Shown piece after piece: positions 43,193 to 52,162 of a stretch of 64,000 nucleotides of DNA. Numbering within the stretch: position 1 is the stretch's first letter; every line of letters starts with the position of its first letter. Both the position numbers and the translations under genes were made by a program. The DNA comes from Paenibacillus lignilyticus. GTDB lineage: Bacteria; Bacillota; Bacilli; Paenibacillales; Paenibacillaceae. Location: the NCBI RefSeq assembly GCF_017942085.1, contig NZ_JAGKSP010000020.1:16253-80252 (forward strand), read 5' to 3'. The notes under the pieces are model-generated. The model saw only the letters and a list, made by a program, of their open reading frames with translations. It did not search any database and had not been told where the DNA came from.

Positions 43193-44161
43193 CTAGAACA
43201 ATGAGTTATCCGGTGATGTTTTCTTCACGAGCCAGTTCGCTGTGAGGACGACGACGAAACCGAATACCGACTGATACAAGCTTACCGCGCTGCCCATCGA
43301 AAAATTAAAGTTGTTCATCAGGGAGCGGAATACATACGTTTCGATAATATCGGTTGTGGCGTAAAGCGACGTATTATTTGCGCCGACGAGGTTGTAGAAC
43401 AAACCGAAGTTGCCTCGAAGCACGCCGCCCAGTGAGAACAGAAGCAGAATAATAAACGTTGGCTTCAGCCATGGCAGAACGATGTAGCGAATCCGCTGAA
43501 GGGCGTTGGCACCGTCAATCTCGGAGGCTTCGACGATTTCGGAATCCAGCCCCATGATGGCGGCAAAATATACGATGGATCCGTAACCGGTCGACTGCCA
43601 GAGGTAGGTGATAATAATGATGAACGGCCAGACATGCGGGTTGGAGTACGTTTTAACCGGATCCGCGCCGATGGTTTTCAAGATGCCGTTCAGCATCCCG
43701 TAATCGTAGCTCAGGATGTTGTAGGCTATGAGCCCAATAATAACGAATGAGATAAAGAACGGCAGGAACATGATCGTCTGCGATACCTTCTTGAACCATT
43801 TCTTGCGAAGCTCATTCAATAGAATGGCGATGAAGATTTGCAGGAAATTACCAAGAATGATGAAGGCCAGATTGTACAAAATCGTATTTGCGGTCAATCG
43901 CCATAAGTCGCCTGTCATCACGAGGAATCGGAAGTTATCCATCCCGATAAATGCGCTTTTGAAAATACCGTCCGTATAGTTGTATCTAATGAAAGCAAGG
44001 TACAAGCCCGGCATTGGCAGATAAGCAAATATGGCGAAGAACAAAATGGCCGGTACACACATGAGAAGCAGCGTACGATTGTTCCACAGCCTCTTTCTTC
44101 GCGTTTGCATCGACTGGGCAGTCGACTTCGCGACTGCTGCCGGCTGCGCGATTGTTTTCAT
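43193..44161 (-). CDS. CUT1 sugar ABC permease, LplB-like
   Basis: A 322-residue permease with a basic N-terminus, six membrane segments and the EAA-loop EIVEASEIDGANALQRIRYIVLP. It pairs with the LplC-like permease. It lies 33 bases behind the GH35 gene on the same strand, linking import and hydrolysis of the same sugar. GGAGGGGGGA lies just before ATG 44161. Confidence 0.93.
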   Translation of the reverse strand: MKTIAQPAAVAKSTAQSMQTRRKRLWNNRTLLLMCVPAILFFAIFAYLPMPGLYLAFIRYNYTDGIFKSAFIGMDNFRFLVMTGDLWRLTANTILYNLAFIILGNFLQIFIAILLNELRKKWFKKVSQTIMFLPFFISFVIIGLIAYNILSYDYGMLNGILKTIGADPVKTYSNPHVWPFIIIITYLWQSTGYGSIVYFAAIMGLDSEIVEASEIDGANALQRIRYIVLPWLKPTFIILLLFSLGGVLRGNFGLFYNLVGANNTSLYATTDIIETYVFRSLMNNFNFSMGSAVSLYQSVFGFVVVLTANWLVKKTSPDNSLF

Positions 44162-44194
44162 CCTAACTCCCCCCTCCAGATCAAGTTGTATGAA

Positions 44195-47050
44195 CTATAG
44201 CTGCACGCCTGCAGGTACAAAGGTTAAGCTCTCGAGCTGCGATGCCGCTCCCGCCTCAACCGCTTCCAGCAGAATGAAGAGCTTGTTATCGCCCTCTGCG
44301 ATCCAAGGAGCCGGAAGGAAGAAGGAATCCTGACTGCCTCCGCTCATCGCCGGTCTCGACTCACCGCCTGCTGTCCATAACCGCCCTACAATTACGCCGC
44401 CAAAATAAACCGTCGCTTTCATTCCGCTGCCTTTTACATATACCCGCCAGCCATTTGCACGAGCTTCCGGCGGCAAATTCCCATAGAGCCAAGACACGCT
44501 TCCCGCTTCCATTGTGACCGGCAGCATGGTTGGAGCAGCGCCTTGCTCAGATGCTTCCGCATGTGCGAGCAATCCGGCTTCGTCTGCAGCGGATAGCTGC
44601 CAGCTGCGAGCAGCGTTTCCTTCGTAGACGATAACCTCTCCGGCTCCTAATCCAAGTACGCGCTCCAAGAACACGGTGACTTGAACCTCATCGCCCGGCT
44701 GAACATGCTGGGAGATATCGAGATAAGGATCGAATGGATGAACCGTACCGATGGATGCGCCGTTCACGAACACCTGCGCCAGTGCTTGGATGCCTTTGAA
44801 GTGCAGCGTCCACGAATCCGCGCTATCCGATGCCGTGAAGGTTTTGCGGTAGTATTCACTGGATGGATGATCCGGTGAGAGCCATCCGCCAAAGGTGCAT
44901 ATCGCCCAAGCTTGATCATCATAGTTGCTTTCCAGCAATTCCGGCTGCAGCGTGCGCGATTTCACTCGCAGCATTCGCCAATGCAGCAACGGCTTCACGC
45001 CTGTAATGGAGACAAGTCCGGTCAACCCCTTCATGGAATCAAGTCTTAGTGCCGGCAGACGGGGATCATCGAAGTTGGTATGTCCCCAAATTTCTGCGCG
45101 GGCCGTTAGCTTGCTTCCCGCACCGCCGATATGGCTGCTCCGGATAAATCGGCTGCCGCCGCCCGGCGTAATCGTGCCCAAGTAGCGGTCTCCCGCATAA
45201 AGCGAGATCATATCGCTGCCATTCTGAACGAGAATACCTTGCACGGTTTGTTCTGCCGTATCGATGCCGCTTTCCGCTTCGTACCACGCATAACCGCGGT
45301 AAATGCCGCTATGCTCCAGGAAGTCCGCTGCCGGAAGTGCTGCAGCTGGTTGCGCCGACATGCTTGCTTGCGGCGTTACTTCTTTCAAGGACCAGTCGAT
45401 ACTGAGCTCGCGAGGCGTAAGGTCATACTCGATTGGGCGGCCGATCGTAATTTCGCCGCCGGCTTGAATCGCATTCATCAGCAGCGCATCTGCTCTTGCT
45501 AAGCCGATTAGTTCAAGCTCCGTACCGTCCGACAGCTCAATCGTACAAGAAGCAATCGTCCCCGTTACCGCCTGGAAAACGAAGCGGTACCCGCCATCTT
45601 CACCGGTCGCCGATGCTGCAATGCCTTGTTCTTCGATGCGGACTGCCGGCTGCTTCAAGTTCAGCGCGATTTCGCCTTCATACTCACTGTGAAACACAAT
45701 GACTGTCTTTGCAGCTTCGCGGTGCACATCCGTCAGCTCTGCCGTCGAATAGCGCAGTACGCCATCGATTCCCCAGCCGCTCATCGGAACCCCGATCGGC
45801 AGCATTTCGCATCTTGCCGGTATGGTGCGAAGCTTCGAAGCTTGCGGAATCAAGCTGTCGCCGCCGGTACCTTGCAATTCAAGCTGTACGACTTCCTCTT
45901 GCTCGCCTACATTGGCTACGAACAGGAGATGTCCGCCTTGCGCGAGCTTCAGCTGCCGCTGAACCAGTGTTCCGGGCGCTGCTGCATCGGCCGGATCCAC
46001 GAGCCGTCTTGCTGTTACAATGTCCGCTGCCGGAGCGGTTTGCGCTTCGGCAAGTGAGCTGCCGTAAGCGGTAAGTACGCGGCGCATCAAGCGGCCTTCG
46101 TACGCTTCCTTGCGAATGTGGCCTTCCGGCGAAATCATGCCGTAGAAGTCATAATCGGATGTCATGAGTGCCAGCGGGTTTCCCCAGTTGTTTGTACCGT
46201 TGGTGAAGCCGAAGTTGGTTCCGGAAACTTGAAGGTAAGGACCGAGCAGCTTAGCACCGCAAGATAACAAGCGGCGAAGCAGGAAGTGCGAGCGGTTTGT
46301 CTCGGTGACTAGCAGCGGCAAATCTTGTTGTGCCAGTCTCTGTTCATAAGAGGTTACTTTGTATTCAAACTCGGGGTCTTTGTCATTCGGATAAAAATTA
46401 CAAGTCGGTGCGACGCCTTCCACAAGGCCGGAAGCCTCGTAAAGTCCGCCCTGTCCCGCACAAGCAATTAACGGAACCCGTATGCCGCGGCTTACTGCCA
46501 TGTCTCGAAGTGCGGCTATGTAACCTTTCGGATCAGGGCAGTCGTAGAAGTCGAGCTCGTTCTCAAGCTGCACGCAGATGATGGAGCCGCCTCGCTGCTG
46601 TTCGTACTTGGCCAGCAGTGGGAGAATGCGATCAAACCATTTCTCTACTGCCTGCAAATAATTGCTGTCCGTGCTTCGGATAACCATATCCGGTTTGGCG
46701 AACAGGTACGCGGGAAGTGCGCCTCCATCCCATTCGGAACAAATGTACGGCCCTGGTCTTGCGACGATCCAAAGTCCAACGTCTGCGGCCATCTGCAGGA
46801 AAGCTTCCACATCCCGCTCGCCGCTGAAATCCCAGCTGCCTTCTTCCAGCTCGTGAAAGTTCCAAGGGAAGTAAACATCGATGGCGTTGTACCCGAAGGC
46901 CTTCACCTGTTCCATACGTTCGCGCCAATGAGCTCGTGGATTGCGGAAGTAGAAGAGTGATGCGCAGAGGATAATTTCGGCTTGACCGCCGATGCGCAAT
47001 GCGGAAGACGAAAGCTGCAAAGCGGAACTCGTTTTCATGTCCATGTTCAT
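44195..47050 (-). CDS. GH35-family beta-galactosidase
   Basis: A 951-residue protein. The N-terminal TIM barrel has the GH35 features GYNAIDVYFPWNFHE, RPGPYICSEWDGGALPAYL, acid/base Glu165 in QLENELDFY and probable nucleophile Glu250 in PLLVTETNRS. Two beta-rich C-terminal parts follow, the second with jelly-roll features of GH35 and GH2-like enzymes. No signal peptide, so it acts in the cytoplasm on imported galactosides. ATG 47050 lies 9 bases after GGGAGG; the longer frame to 47257 runs through both LacI operators. It is the first enzyme gene of the operon with the importer. Confidence 0.9.
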   Translation of the reverse strand: MNMDMKTSSALQLSSSALRIGGQAEIILCASLFYFRNPRAHWRERMEQVKAFGYNAIDVYFPWNFHELEEGSWDFSGERDVEAFLQMAADVGLWIVARPGPYICSEWDGGALPAYLFAKPDMVIRSTDSNYLQAVEKWFDRILPLLAKYEQQRGGSIICVQLENELDFYDCPDPKGYIAALRDMAVSRGIRVPLIACAGQGGLYEASGLVEGVAPTCNFYPNDKDPEFEYKVTSYEQRLAQQDLPLLVTETNRSHFLLRRLLSCGAKLLGPYLQVSGTNFGFTNGTNNWGNPLALMTSDYDFYGMISPEGHIRKEAYEGRLMRRVLTAYGSSLAEAQTAPAADIVTARRLVDPADAAAPGTLVQRQLKLAQGGHLLFVANVGEQEEVVQLELQGTGGDSLIPQASKLRTIPARCEMLPIGVPMSGWGIDGVLRYSTAELTDVHREAAKTVIVFHSEYEGEIALNLKQPAVRIEEQGIAASATGEDGGYRFVFQAVTGTIASCTIELSDGTELELIGLARADALLMNAIQAGGEITIGRPIEYDLTPRELSIDWSLKEVTPQASMSAQPAAALPAADFLEHSGIYRGYAWYEAESGIDTAEQTVQGILVQNGSDMISLYAGDRYLGTITPGGGSRFIRSSHIGGAGSKLTARAEIWGHTNFDDPRLPALRLDSMKGLTGLVSITGVKPLLHWRMLRVKSRTLQPELLESNYDDQAWAICTFGGWLSPDHPSSEYYRKTFTASDSADSWTLHFKGIQALAQVFVNGASIGTVHPFDPYLDISQHVQPGDEVQVTVFLERVLGLGAGEVIVYEGNAARSWQLSAADEAGLLAHAEASEQGAAPTMLPVTMEAGSVSWLYGNLPPEARANGWRVYVKGSGMKATVYFGGVIVGRLWTAGGESRPAMSGGSQDSFFLPAPWIAEGDNKLFILLEAVEAGAASQLESLTFVPAGVQL

Positions 47051-47090
47051 GCGTTCGATCCTCCCTGAGGTGAGCCATTGACCATTTTTT

Positions 47091-47106
47091 ATGAAACCCA
47101 TTTCAT
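47091..47106. promoter_or_regulatory. LacI-type operator O1 before the GH35 gene
   Basis: ATGAAA-CCCA-TTTCAT, a 6-4-6 palindrome, 41 bases before the GH35 start. An identical 16-base copy occurs at 47247-47262. Confidence 0.8.
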
Positions 47107-47246
47107 TCGCTGTTAAAATAAAAATACACTTTAACGTTGCGGGTTTGAGCGAAGTTTGAACAACATCACAGATACCGTTTGTAAGTGTATTTCGGGTGAC
47201 TACATGCGTTTGCATCATGCCGGGATTATACGATTGTGTGGGTTTT

Positions 47247-47262
47247 ATGAAACCCATTTCAT
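47247..47262. promoter_or_regulatory. LacI-type operator O2 before the GH35 gene
   Basis: Exact copy of O1 located 156 bases away, close to 15 helical turns, which favours looping by a tetrameric or bridging LacI protein. It lies between the lacI-type gene and the GH35 gene; apart from these two sites the 310-base gap holds the GH35 promoter region but no gene. Confidence 0.8.
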
Positions 47263-47360
47263 ACCTGGGTTAAAATTAAACCCTTGCTAGAGGGTCATCT
47301 TGATTTGAAGTGTACATTCAAAATGATAGCGCTGTCAATACTATTTTTTTGAAAGATTTT

Positions 47361-48458
47361 TCACCCCTGTGACGATACATTACCGGCCGCGCTAATGCTG
47401 ATCCCTACCCGCAAAGGTGCCGTACTTTCACGCACAACGAGCTCAGGTTGAAGGACGGTCAGCGTATCAATGCCGTTCTTCCCGATGAGCTGATGGAGAA
47501 TATGCGCAGCCGTACGGCCAAGCTCCAAACATTTCAGCGAAATGGTAGTCAACTCCGGAATCACGTTAGCCGCAAGCGGAATGTCGTCGAAGCCAATGAT
47601 CGACATGTCCTCGGGAACACGCAAACCATGCTTAACGGCCGCTTTGATCGCACCGATTGCAGATAGATCATTCGCGCAAACAATAGCCGTCGGCCGATTT
47701 TCTGTTTCCCCGCCGAGCAGCTGGTTCATGAAAACTTTGCCCGCCTCCACCGTGAAGCCGCCCGTAATAATCCAATCCTCGCGAATCTGCAATCCGGCCT
47801 GCTGCATCGCTTTCGTATAGCCTTCCAAGCGCTGCACCGTATTGGACATCTGCTTGTACCCGCCGATAAAGGCAATATCCGTGTGGCCAAGCCCGATCAG
47901 ATGCTCGGTCGCAAGCACGCCGCCGGCAACTTCGTCGATGATGACACGGTGAAACTTCGCCCCCGGCAAATTGCCGTTAATCAGCACGACAGGAAGACGC
48001 TTGTTGACTTCCGCTACTTCTTTGGCCATTTCCTTGCTGCAACGGGCAAGGTCAATTCGGCCGCCAATCATAATAATCCCGTCAACCTGCTTCTCCATGA
48101 GGATATTCAGGTACTGGGATTCCCGCTGGTACTGCGCCTTGATGTCCTGGTTGGAGGAACCGGTATCGCATAGGAAGAAGGTATAGCCGTTGTTTCTTGC
48201 TTCCTGCTCGAGACCTGCCAGCACTTCCGGAAAGAACGGATTCGTAATGTCAGGCAAAATAATGCCGATCATGCCGGTTTCCTTCTTGATCAGGCTGCGT
48301 GCAAGCGCGTTGGGTTGGAACTGGTGCTTCTGGATGAGACCCATGATGCGTTCCCGAGTTGATGCTTTCACTGGTGCCGTGTTGTTCAAGACACGTGAGA
48401 CGGTTGCGACGGAAACGTTTGCTTCTCTGGCAATGTCGTAAACAGTAACCGGTTTCAT
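47361..48458 (-). CDS. LacI-family repressor of the GH35/importer operon
   Basis: A 365-residue LacI regulator. It begins with the helix-turn-helix TVYDIAREANVSVATVSRVLNN and hinge, followed by the periplasmic-binding-type domain (GIILPDITNPFFPEVLAGLEQ, GFDDIPLAANVIPELTTI). AAGGGTGAGG lies before ATG 48458. Two identical palindromic sites lie directly downstream of the gene in front of the GH35 gene, which it most likely represses until a galactoside or its product binds. Confidence 0.92.
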   Translation of the reverse strand: MKPVTVYDIAREANVSVATVSRVLNNTAPVKASTRERIMGLIQKHQFQPNALARSLIKKETGMIGIILPDITNPFFPEVLAGLEQEARNNGYTFFLCDTGSSNQDIKAQYQRESQYLNILMEKQVDGIIMIGGRIDLARCSKEMAKEVAEVNKRLPVVLINGNLPGAKFHRVIIDEVAGGVLATEHLIGLGHTDIAFIGGYKQMSNTVQRLEGYTKAMQQAGLQIREDWIITGGFTVEAGKVFMNQLLGGETENRPTAIVCANDLSAIGAIKAAVKHGLRVPEDMSIIGFDDIPLAANVIPELTTISLKCLELGRTAAHILHQLIGKNGIDTLTVLQPELVVRESTAPLRVGISISAAGNVSSQG

Positions 48459-48719
48459 TATGCCTCACCCTTTGGGCTAAGATCTGTCTAGGTGACAGTT
48501 TTTCACTAGCATAGCAGAGTTTTTTCCTTCTTGTAAATGGGGCAAGCTGATCTAGTGATGTCGAATCTATGTATGTAAACGAAATACATATATTTGAAAA
48601 TATTATTAAATAAGATGTAACTCTTTTCATCTTAACATGGATATATTTTGCAGTCTACGATTGGTTCGCCATTCCTATTTTCAGGAGGTTCGTTTATAGA
48701 CTAGGTAGACAAAATATAA

Positions 48720-49092
48720 TCCGCTGAACCTGCTTCAACCCCTTTCACACAGCGCTCGCGTCGCAAAAAACTTGCTTGCTTTGAAACCAAAGAAGCCCGC
48801 TTAAAGAACGGACCTGCTCATGAAGATTCGTTCGATTATTGGACACAATTCTCAATTTACGAAAAATACGATATAACAATAAATAGAAATAATTTGGATG
48901 ATATTTTTGCTTCACCAATTACTTTAGAATGCTGCTATTTGAGGAGCAGGGGATGCATCCATTCGCGGCAAATGGATATTCCATGTTAAAGTCCTACTGG
49001 AACCGGTTGAATATTCTTATTTCTTGCAGGGAATTCAAACGACAAGTTTATATTCGTTTCGACAATATCGCGCAAAGAATATTACAAATTAA
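48720..49092 (+). pseudogene. Possible decayed coding remnant in AT-rich gap
   Basis: A frame without start codon is open from 48720 to a TAA at 48987 (89 codons, including the stretches DSFDYWTQFSIYEKYD and NLDDIFASPITLE). The next frame then stays open to the TAA at 49090 (GKWIFHVKVLLEPVEYSYFLQ). The residue pattern looks protein-like across the frame change, suggesting a gene broken by a frameshift and missing its 5' end. No family was recognised; a chance open frame in AT-rich DNA is possible. Confidence 0.25.
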
Positions 49093-49150
49093 ACGCAAAC
49101 GTATCTTGTAACCCTCATTGGGACGAAACAAGCCGCTCAGGTCCAATAGT

Positions 49151-49416
49151 TAACGAACCGTGGGGACACTATTTTGCAGGTTATCCCCCAAATAAGGCTT
49201 CTAGGATTCGTTAGCTTTTCGCGTAAAGTTCTAACGAATCGTACGGGGCTTATTTGCCCGAAAATAGCTCCAAAAAAATGCTAACGAATTGTAGAGGTCC
49301 TATTCGGCAATTTACGGGTAACTTGAAGCCGATTTTCTCCTAATAAGGCCTCTACGATTTGTTAGCTTCGCGGAGGCGAGAAATCCGGGCAAATAAGGCT
49401 TCTAGGATTCGTTAGC
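49151..49416. repeat. Six copies of a 25-bp motif in both orientations
   Basis: Copies related to CTAACGAATCGTAGAGG plus CCTTATT occur at 49151-49175, 49231-49256 and 49281-49304 (forward) and at 49191-49215, 49342-49366 and 49392-49416 (reverse). The copies at 49191 and 49392 are identical over 25 bases. Forward and reverse copies can pair into hairpins. The array fills the end of a 1-kb gene-free stretch (48459-49513). The rest of that stretch holds the lacI promoter region and the decayed remnant. Confidence 0.8.
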
Positions 49417-49442
49417 TAAACAGCCATCCCCACCACCACAAC

Positions 49443-49481
49443 AAAAAGCCGCCTCAAAAGTCACAGCACTTTTGAGGCGGC
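49443..49481. terminator. Strong terminator behind the general stress protein gene
   Basis: GCCGCCTCAAAAGT (49448-49461) pairs perfectly with ACTTTTGAGGCGGC (49468-49481), followed on the minus strand by TTTTTGTTGT. Confidence 0.9.
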
Positions 49482-49513
49482 CCTTCGTGGAACCCATCGC
49501 AACGATGCAAAAC

Positions 49514-50047
49514 CTACAAAATCCTTGCCGCTCCGCAGCTGCGGAAAGCAGCTTCCGCCGCGCCGCCGCGCGACAAATCCGGGCCATCCGCCTCGTCGCT
49601 GTTGCCGATATCCGCTGCCACGATGATGGCGCCTTGACGCAGTGCCTCGCGGCATGGTTCTGCATCGCTGCTCTCCAGGCCAATGTCGGTCAGCGCGTTC
49701 TCCATATTGCGTTCATCGCCCAAGAAGGCGGTTGAGATCAGGAATCCATTGCTCGGATAGGTCATGCCGCCAATAAAGCCGCCGCTGATATTGAGGCCGC
49801 TGGCCGCAGACATCGGCGCATAAATTCGCAGATCGTCTACTCCGTGATCGTCTGCCGCAGCGCGTGTCAAGAGCAGATCCGTCATCTCGTCGGCGTGCAC
49901 GTTCGTTTCCGATTCGATCTGCCGCGAGTGCTCCCGATCCTTGGCCAGCACCTTCAGCTCATGGTTCGTAAATCCCGCCTGCTCCAGTGCCTGAATCGCT
50001 GCAACAGCTTCATTTTCCGTATTGAATATGCCTATTTTGTATGTCAT
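49514..50047 (-). CDS. General stress protein with YflT/GSP17M domain
   Basis: A 177-residue protein whose N-terminal half (KIGIFNTENEAVAAIQALEQAGFTNHELKVLAKD) matches the GSP17M/YflT domain of Bacillus heat- and general-stress proteins; the C-terminal half is Asp/Glu-rich with an Ala/Gly/Cys tail. Molecular function is unknown in the family. GAGGCGATG precedes ATG 50047. A sigma-B-type promoter lies 36-60 bases upstream, matching the known regulation of this family, and sigB itself is in this window. Confidence 0.85.
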   Translation of the reverse strand: MTYKIGIFNTENEAVAAIQALEQAGFTNHELKVLAKDREHSRQIESETNVHADEMTDLLLTRAAADDHGVDDLRIYAPMSAASGLNISGGFIGGMTYPSNGFLISTAFLGDERNMENALTDIGLESSDAEPCREALRQGAIIVAADIGNSDEADGPDLSRGGAAEAAFRSCGAARIL

Positions 50048-50082
50048 CTACATCGCCTCCGCATCCCGTATTTAAGTTTGTT

Positions 50083-50107
50083 ATGCCCTAAACGGGGAGG
50101 ATTAAAC
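50083..50107 (-). promoter_or_regulatory. Sigma-B-type promoter of the general stress gene
   Basis: Minus strand: GTTTAA (50102-50107), 13-base spacer, GGGCAT (50083-50088), matching the sigma-B consensus GTTTAA-N12-15-GGGTAT in 11 of 12 positions. Confidence 0.75.
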
Positions 50108-50164
50108 CGGATGGCGAAGGAAATTCTGCCATACAAAAAAGGCTCAATAAGGGTCAACCGATGG

Positions 50165-51367
50165 TTAAGGACGAGACGGCGAACCGTCCGGAATGCGAGA
50201 GAGCGTCCACCCCGGCAGCACATCATGACAAGGATACAGGGCCGCTTTCTGTTCATCCAATTCCACGCCGAAACCGGGGGTGTCCGGGACATACGCGTAG
50301 CCGTTACGGAGAACCGGACTGCCCGGGAACACCTCGCGCATCCGATCGGAGATCGCGCTCCATTCCTGGACGCCGAAGTTCGGACTGCTGAGGTCCAGAT
50401 GAATGTTCGCGGCCATGCCGACCGGCGACAGGTCCGGCGGGCCATGCCAAGCCGTGCGAATGCCGAAGGCTTCGCATAGCGTGCCCAGCTTCTCCGCAGG
50501 AGTCAGCCCGCCAATGGCGCTGACGTGGCAGCGGATGAAGTCGATCAGCCGCTCCGTAATAAGCGGCATCCATTCCGCGGAATGGACGAACAGCTCGCCC
50601 ATCGCGAGCGGTGTCGCGCATTGCGCGCGGATATGCCGAAACCAATCGAGATGCTCCGGCGGCAGCGGATCCTCGAGGAAGAACAAGCGATGCGGCTCCA
50701 GCTGCTTCGCCAATCGCACCGCCTCAATCGGCACGATCCGCTCATGGATATCGTGCAGCAGCTCAACCTCGAAGCCCAGCTTAGCGCGCAAATGATCGAA
50801 CATTTGCGGCACGCTGCGCACGTAGGCATCCGGGTCGAAATACGCACCCGGCAGCACATGGTCGGGCTGATGCAGCTTATGGCCCTGACCGCCATAGCCG
50901 CCTAATTGGCAGCGGACATAGCGGCAGCCCTGCTCCATAAACATGCGGACATTCTCTTCCACTTCGCTGGCATCCCGTCCGTCCGCATGGCGATAAACGG
51001 CTGCTGCCTCCCGCACTTTCCCGCCTAACAGCTCATAGACGGGGACACCGCATAGCTTGCCTTTGATATCCCACAACGCCATATCAATCCCGGATACGGC
51101 ATTGTTCAGCACAGGACCGTTGCGCCAATAGCCGCTGACCATGGCGGTTTGCCAAATATCCTCGATCCGTCTCGGATCCTTGCCCATCAGGAACGGCTTC
51201 AAATAGTGCTCCACCGCCGCCGCGACGGCAAGATGCCGCTGCGTAAACGTTGCACAGCCTAGGCCATATAGACCGGGCTCATTCGTTTCGATCTTCACGA
51301 CAACGAGATTAACCCCATCGGGCGCGGTCATGATGACCCGGACGTCCCTGATTTCCAATTGTGCCAT
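50165..51367 (-). CDS. ManD-like enolase-superfamily dehydratase
   Basis: A 400-residue enolase-superfamily protein of the mannonate dehydratase/RspA type. Metal ligands are Asp in ELLHDIHERI, Glu in FFLEDPL and Glu in AMGELF; the His of AWHGPPD is a typical ManD catalytic residue, and the family insertion with the YGGQGHKLHQ stretch is present. ManD enzymes dehydrate D-mannonate or D-gluconate, but many relatives have little activity on these acids. The gene is last in the large operon, 24 bases behind the PhyH gene. AAAGGAG precedes ATG 51367. Confidence 0.9.
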   Translation of the reverse strand: MAQLEIRDVRVIMTAPDGVNLVVVKIETNEPGLYGLGCATFTQRHLAVAAAVEHYLKPFLMGKDPRRIEDIWQTAMVSGYWRNGPVLNNAVSGIDMALWDIKGKLCGVPVYELLGGKVREAAAVYRHADGRDASEVEENVRMFMEQGCRYVRCQLGGYGGQGHKLHQPDHVLPGAYFDPDAYVRSVPQMFDHLRAKLGFEVELLHDIHERIVPIEAVRLAKQLEPHRLFFLEDPLPPEHLDWFRHIRAQCATPLAMGELFVHSAEWMPLITERLIDFIRCHVSAIGGLTPAEKLGTLCEAFGIRTAWHGPPDLSPVGMAANIHLDLSSPNFGVQEWSAISDRMREVFPGSPVLRNGYAYVPDTPGFGVELDEQKAALYPCHDVLPGWTLSRIPDGSPSRP

Positions 51368-51391
51368 AGAGAGGACAGCTCCTTTTGAACC

Positions 51392-52141
51392 CTATAGATT
51401 AGCTAGCTGCTCTTCAGCATCCGCGGGAATTTCATGCCAACCATCGAATTTGCCGAGCAGCTGCTGAATGTAGAACGGTCCGCTCTCACGGAGCTGACGA
51501 GAACGCTCGCCTGCGAAGTTATCCACCCGATTCTTGCAGAACGACTGCAAGTAGTTATAGTACAACGCGCGCCGTTCCTCGGTCGGATGCACATTCGGCT
51601 TCGCAGCATGCCACAGAGCGCCATGGAAAATAACAGCGTCTCCCGCTTCGGCCATCACATCGATCTGACCTTCAATCTCGCTCAGCCCATCCGGCGGATT
51701 CTTGCCGGATAGATGCGAGCCCGGAACGACGACAAGCGGCCCCTTCTCCAGCGTAATTTCATCCAAGTAATAGGCGCAGTTAATCGATACCGGAAAATAC
51801 CAATAAGGCGGCAGCGGATCCGGGTAAACATGCGAGTCCATATGCCAGCCGACCGGCATCCCTTTGCCCGGCTTAATGCGCGTAGCATTCACGCTTTCCA
51901 TCTGAACTTTCGGTCCCATCAGCGCTCTCATCAAATGAAATACCGGAGGGTTGACGAGCAGCGGTACGAAGGCCTCATCCCGGTCGATAATGTCGGGAAT
52001 TTCCCGTGTAGTAAAGCCCTCCGAAATGGCTATCACTCTATCAATTAATGTCGAAACCTGTTCGGGAGACAAGGCCCGCTTCACGACAAAATAACCATCT
52101 CGCTTAAACTGCTCGACCTGCTCTTCCAGTGTCATGCTCAT
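51392..52141 (-). CDS. PhyH-family (phytanoyl-CoA dioxygenase-like) oxygenase
   Basis: A 249-residue PhyH-family protein with Fe ligands His100-x-Asp102 (VGWHMDSH), a distal His in the FHGALWHAAKPN segment (His178) and Arg190/191 as likely 2-oxoglutarate contacts. Small bacterial PhyH proteins hydroxylate or demethylate varied small molecules rather than phytanoyl-CoA. It stands between a GH127-like gene and the ManD-like gene; GAAGGAGG precedes ATG 52141. Substrate unknown but probably carbohydrate-derived, given the operon. Confidence 0.9.
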   Translation of the reverse strand: MSMTLEEQVEQFKRDGYFVVKRALSPEQVSTLIDRVIAISEGFTTREIPDIIDRDEAFVPLLVNPPVFHLMRALMGPKVQMESVNATRIKPGKGMPVGWHMDSHVYPDPLPPYWYFPVSINCAYYLDEITLEKGPLVVVPGSHLSGKNPPDGLSEIEGQIDVMAEAGDAVIFHGALWHAAKPNVHPTEERRALYYNYLQSFCKNRVDNFAGERSRQLRESGPFYIQQLLGKFDGWHEIPADAEEQLANL

Positions 52142-52162
52142 TTCGATAGTTCCTCCTTGAAA

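Noticed and set aside
47091..47106. cre box reading of the ATGAAACCCATTTCAT sites
   Set aside because: They lack the central CG of the cre consensus; the duplicated palindrome next to a lacI-type gene fits a dedicated operator better.
48929..49111. 60-codon open frame with ATG in the 1-kb gap
   Set aside because: No ribosome site at its start and unlikely composition; the two neighbouring frames give a more protein-like reading, reported as a possible remnant.
49151..49416. CRISPR array
   Set aside because: Repeat units alternate in orientation, diverge in sequence and have irregular spacing; no cas genes are present.
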